DNA of 11,292 nt from Candidatus Sumerlaeota bacterium (GTDB taxonomy: Bacteria > Sumerlaeota > Sumerlaeia > JADFCT01). Numbering within the stretch: position 1 is the first letter of the stretch; every line of letters begins with the position of its first letter. The DNA lies in contig JAPLSP010000734.1 in assembly GCA_026398575.1 (NCBI GenBank), forward strand, positions 1 through 11,292, in the 5' to 3' direction. The notes beneath the pieces are model-generated. The model was not told the origin of the DNA. It did not search any database and saw only the letters and a program-made list of their open reading frames with translations. This document shows positions 9,273 through 11,292 of this stretch, piece by piece. The position numbers and the translations under genes are program-made.

Positions 9273-9491
9273 ATGAGCATTTCAATGTCTATTCGTCTTC
9301 CTAGCGCCTTGGCGCAAGAGCTGGATCATGTTGCTCAAAAGACGGAACGCCCAAAATCCTTTCACATCCAAAAGGCCATTGAGACTTATCTTGAGGATTT
9401 CGTGGACTGTCAGATCGCGTTAGAGCGGCTGCGTGACGAAAAAGAGCCACTGATATCAAGCAGCGAACTAAGGAAATCTCTTGGACTATAA
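9273..9491 (+). CDS. Ribbon-helix-helix antitoxin (RelB-like)
   Basis: This 72-residue protein starts at ATG 9273, with AAGGAG (9258-9263) 9 nt upstream. The N-terminus has the ribbon-helix-helix layout: strand SISMSIRLP, helix SALAQELDHVAQKTE, turn around RPKS, helix FHIQKAIETYLEDF. This is expected to dimerise and bind operator DNA. The C-terminal half (CQIALERLRDEKEPLISSSELRKSLGL) is the toxin-neutralising tail typical of RelB-type partners of RelE. It overlaps the toxin gene by 11 nt. The operon is probably autoregulated by the antitoxin and the complex; no clear promoter was found upstream. Confidence 0.92.
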   Translation: MSISMSIRLPSALAQELDHVAQKTERPKSFHIQKAIETYLEDFVDCQIALERLRDEKEPLISSSELRKSLGL

Positions 9492-9732
9492 TATCAGATA
9501 CAAGAAAGGCGTTGAGAAGGACTTGGCTCATATCGCCAAGGCAGACGTGAGGCGCATTATCGATAAACTTGAAAAGGAACTGAGCAAACGAGCCGACGCC
9601 TATCCTTTATTAAAAGGCCCCTTTTCCGGAATGAGAAAACTTCGCGTAGGCGATTATCGAATAATTTTTGCCATAAATGAGGAGGAGGTTTCGATTCTAC
9701 GCATTGGCCATCGGCGTAGTATCTATAAGTGA
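9481..9732 (+). CDS. RelE-family toxin
   Basis: This 83-residue, basic protein begins at TTG 9481 within the last codons of the antitoxin. No ATG or GTG lies near the expected start, and TAAGGAAA (9469-9476) sits just upstream. The RelE fold is visible: the starting strand DYNIRYKKGVEKDL, a helical pair (IAKADVRRIIDKLEKEL), PLLKGPFSGMRKLRVGDYRIIFAI (42-65; Lys53, Arg55, Tyr59, Arg60) and the final RIGHRRSIYK (74-83; Arg74, His77, Arg78, Tyr82). Arg and Tyr residues in these places form the ribosome-dependent mRNA-cleavage site in known RelE proteins. The overlap and weak start codon should keep toxin yield low and coupled to antitoxin translation. It looks intact and is convergent with the glycosidase gene. 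Confidence 0.93.
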   Translation: MDYNIRYKKGVEKDLAHIAKADVRRIIDKLEKELSKRADAYPLLKGPFSGMRKLRVGDYRIIFAINEEEVSILRIGHRRSIYK

Positions 9733-9797
9733 ACCGGCTAACCGTCTCTCACTGACGGCGCTTGAGATAGCCCCATACGGAGCAGCAAGGTTTGGAA

Positions 9798-10823
9798 TCA
9801 ATGAGGCGTCGTTGGCGATAATTTTGCATCGAGCTCTGGCGCAAAAACCGCCAAGTTGCTGCCAACGGACCGCAGTGTTCTTGCGCCGTCTTTGATGCCG
9901 CAGGGAAGATTAACCACGCGCGGCTTTGGGTCGGCAAAGCAAAGCGTGGTGGAGCCTCCGCCATCGAGATTGATCGCGTCGGTTACGCCATAATCGGAAT
10001 GAAGCAGACTCGCGGCCTCGCGGGAAGTCATGCCTTCGCTGACGCCTTTTTGGCGGCCGTCAACGGTGAATAGAACAAGTGTGCGCGCGGATGCCGGGGG
10101 CTTGTCGGTGGGGATCGTGGTTCCTGTGAGAACGGAGGGGCGGGAGGACGCAAGGGACTCGCCGGCAGAGATGCCGGCGCTCCCGGTGAGGCCGATGATC
10201 GTGCGCGGCGCGAGCGTATTGTTCGATTTGCTGTCGCTGGTCGTGTCCGCGCCAGCGGTCAGGATTTGCTTGTTTCCGGAAATGGCATTGTAAAGGATGA
10301 CAGGCTCGGCGGCCGCGCGCCCGCTGGGATCGGATTGATTTCTGTGAACGATGGCGGCGTTGTTGTTCGCGTCAATGTTCAGCGCCGGCGCATTCGGACG
10401 GATGGCAGTTGGCTTGGGCGGGGAGCTGTCGAAAGGGGAATATACGTCGCCATTGGACGCGGCCAGGCCGACCAGATCGGCGGCGCCGGTGTCGCGCGCG
10501 GGAGCGGGCCATGGCTCGAAAAAATGCGCGTTGATGGCAATCTGCGCGCGGCGCGCCGTAAGGAAATGAAGCGTGGTTTCCTTGATCGTATCGCTCGTTC
10601 CGCTGTGGGGCGTGACGAGAAAACGAATGCCGGTTGTTTTCAGGTCAATCAGAACGATGTGCATGTTCAGCGGGCGCGGCGAGGTTTCCGTGCGATGAAT
10701 GTGGATTACTCCCTGGAAGGGATAGGTTGTCTTCGAGTCGGCCGGGACAATCGCCGGGGCAAAGACGCCGGCAATTAACGCCAGTATACATATCAAATGG
10801 AGAATGCGCGCGGCAGATTTCAT
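9798..10823 (-). CDS. Exported phosphodiester glycosidase (NAGPA-like, PF09992 type)
   Basis: 341 residues from ATG 10823. Residues 1-28 form a Sec signal peptide (MKSAAR, then ILHLICILALIAGVFAPAI, with cleavage near PADS). A GTG at 10877 has a better ribosome binding site (GGAAGGA, 6 nt upstream) and would add 18 hydrophilic residues before the signal; it remains a real alternative. Family motifs: INAHFF (97-102), APRTIIGLTG (205-214), TVDGRQKGVSEGMT (253-266), AINLDGGGSTTL (283-294) and RSVGSNLAVFAP (318-329). These match the catalytic fold of the N-acetylglucosamine-1-phosphodiester alpha-N-acetylglucosaminidase family, which hydrolyses sugar-phosphodiester links; the bacterial substrate is likely a cell-envelope polymer (inference). 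An extra ~30 residues between APRTIIG and the VDGR strand contain a palindromic DNA element (10161-10184). Confidence 0.92.
   Translation of the reverse strand: MKSAARILHLICILALIAGVFAPAIVPADSKTTYPFQGVIHIHRTETSPRPLNMHIVLIDLKTTGIRFLVTPHSGTSDTIKETTLHFLTARRAQIAINAHFFEPWPAPARDTGAADLVGLAASNGDVYSPFDSSPPKPTAIRPNAPALNIDANNNAAIVHRNQSDPSGRAAAEPVILYNAISGNKQILTAGADTTSDSKSNNTLAPRTIIGLTGSAGISAGESLASSRPSVLTGTTIPTDKPPASARTLVLFTVDGRQKGVSEGMTSREAASLLHSDYGVTDAINLDGGGSTTLCFADPKPRVVNLPCGIKDGARTLRSVGSNLAVFAPELDAKLSPTTPH
10161..10184. repeat. Palindromic element inside the glycosidase gene
   Basis: GCCGGC (10161-10166) and GCCGGC (10173-10178) form a hairpin around AGAGAT, followed by GCTCCC. Read on the minus strand the 24 nt match 1756-1779 at 19 of 24 positions. 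It encodes part of GSAGISAGES, in a region where the protein family normally has only a short link. Confidence 0.65.
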
Positions 10824-10911
10824 GTCGCCAGTGCTGCCCCTCTGGAGCCCACGATCATATTGAGGTTCGACTATCACATGTCATCCTTCCCGGCTGGCAG
10901 ACTGTGAGAGA

Positions 10912-10920
10912 ATTATCACA
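10912..10920 (-). promoter_or_regulatory. Candidate extended -10 for the glycosidase gene
   Basis: On the minus strand the bases read TGTGATAAT, i.e. TGN followed by GATAAT (5 of 6 to TATAAT). There is no convincing -35. It would start transcription near 10905, 28 nt before the GTG alternative start and about 80 nt before the ATG preferred here. Confidence 0.3.
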
Positions 10921-10969
10921 TCCGAAAACGAACAGGTCGTGACTACTATGGCAAAGTGGCAATCAGATT

Positions 10970-11132
10970 AGCCGGGCTTTAGCCGGCTCTTCTTTGCACC
11001 CTGCTTCAGCAGGGGTGTTTGCAGGCAGCCAATAACGCAGAGCGCGCTTCAGCGCGGCTTCTCGATTCGCTTTAGCAAGAGGCGGAAGATATGCCGCTGA
11101 AGCAAGTCGAGAAGCCGCGCTGAAGCGCGCTC
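10970..11132. repeat. Cluster of REP-like hairpins sharing the core GCTTYAGC
   Basis: The 8-mer GCTTCAGC or GCTTTAGC occurs six times in 163 bp: 10976, 11003, 11046 and 11069 on the plus strand, and 11096 and 11119 on the minus strand (first bases, plus coordinates). Three separate structures are visible: AGCCGG/CCGGCT (10970-10988), CCCTGC TTCA GCAGGG (10999-11014) and the long palindrome 11040-11132. The cluster lies between the glycosidase gene and a possible gene end on the same strand. This looks like a composite REP-type intergenic element. Confidence 0.75.
11040..11132. repeat. Near-perfect 93-nt palindrome with 26-bp exact arms
   Basis: Arms 11040-11065 and 11107-11132 are exact reverse complements. 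Pairing continues inward past a short mismatch: GCTTTAGC (11069-11076) pairs with GCTGAAGC (11096-11103) with one wobble, then GGC (11081-11083) with GCC (11093-11095) after a 4-nt bulge. The result is an almost continuous hairpin. No protein-coding function is likely. Confidence 0.85.
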
Positions 11133-11182
11133 GTGGAAAGAAGCCCCTATTTTCACCCCGCCTAAAGGCCAATGCTGTTGAC

Positions 11183-11292
11183 TTAAGGAGCTATCGTTTT
11201 TCGGATTTTGCCTTGTTGCCATTTGTTTGCATTTCCCTTTGTCACCCGAGGCTGCGGCGGCCTTGGTTTCTTGGGACGATAGTATCTGACGC
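11183..11292 (-). CDS. Possible C-terminal end of a gene entering from the right
   Basis: On the minus strand one frame is open from the window edge to TAA at 11183-11185, giving 35 residues including YYRPKKPRPPQPR and ending KIRKTIAP. The basic, proline-rich composition is plausible for a protein tail, and the stop falls 50 nt before the palindrome cluster, as expected for a gene end. Another minus frame is also open through the palindrome, so the call is tentative and no function can be assigned. Confidence 0.3.
   Translation of the reverse strand, partial: VRYYRPKKPRPPQPRVTKGNANKWQQGKIRKTIAP

Noticed and set aside
9742..9758. CCGTC/GACGG hairpin after the second toxin gene as a terminator
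   Set aside because: The stem is only 5 bp and no T-tract follows on either strand.
10030..10942. Plus-strand frames opposite the glycosidase gene
   Set aside because: They are shadows of the minus-strand gene, which has a signal peptide and all family motifs.
10970..11132. CRISPR array or attachment site
   Set aside because: The repeated core is only 8 bp, the copies are in both orientations with irregular spacing, and no cas or integrase gene is present.
10963..11172. 69-codon minus-strand frame across the palindrome cluster
   Set aside because: It reads through inverted repeats, producing Ala/Arg-rich residues from palindrome sequence, and has no family resemblance.

Overview
The window looks like chromosomal DNA from an anaerobic or fermentative bacterium, probably from a poorly sampled lineage. 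The evidence is a full-length single-chain pyruvate:ferredoxin oxidoreductase, exported repeat-rich proteins and several kinds of dispersed palindromic repeat. Nothing in the sequence fixes the phylum. GC content varies visibly along the window: the left-hand surface-protein gene is much more AT-rich than the GC-rich oxidoreductase gene.

Layout. (1) 2-1747, +: the 3' part of a large extracellular beta-sandwich repeat protein. (2) 1748-2522: a 775-bp gene-poor spacer with a perfect 23-bp inverted repeat, three TTTCGGGGAC units, a candidate terminator and a 5'-UTR hairpin. (3) 2523-6107, +: pyruvate:ferredoxin oxidoreductase with all cofactor ligands visible, closed by a strong intrinsic terminator (6153-6188). 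(4) 6258-9732, +: an accessory-type block. It starts with a short hybrid ORF that resembles a toxin start joined to an antitoxin tail. An intact RelE/ParE-type toxin-antitoxin pair follows (6511-6985), then three genes of unknown function (7035, 7585, 8441), then a second RelB/RelE-type pair (9273-9732). (5) 9798-10823, -: an exported phosphodiester glycosidase (NAGPA-like), convergent with the second toxin. (6) 10824-11292: a spacer with six copies of the core GCTTYAGC, including a nearly perfect 93-nt hairpin, then the possible C-terminal end of a gene entering on the minus strand.

How the parts relate. The oxidoreductase is a stand-alone central-metabolism transcription unit: it has its own leader and terminator, and its reaction is pyruvate + CoA + oxidised ferredoxin or flavodoxin to acetyl-CoA + CO2 + reduced carrier. 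The two toxin-antitoxin operons bracket three unknown genes, which suggests a small stabilised accessory island, though no integrase or transposase is present. The most interesting signal is the palindromic repeats. One family appears as a perfect intergenic inverted repeat at 1754-1829 and, related in sequence, inside the glycosidase coding region at 10161-10184. There it coincides with extra residues between two conserved family motifs. A 48-bp duplication inside the 7585 gene may be a more distant relative.
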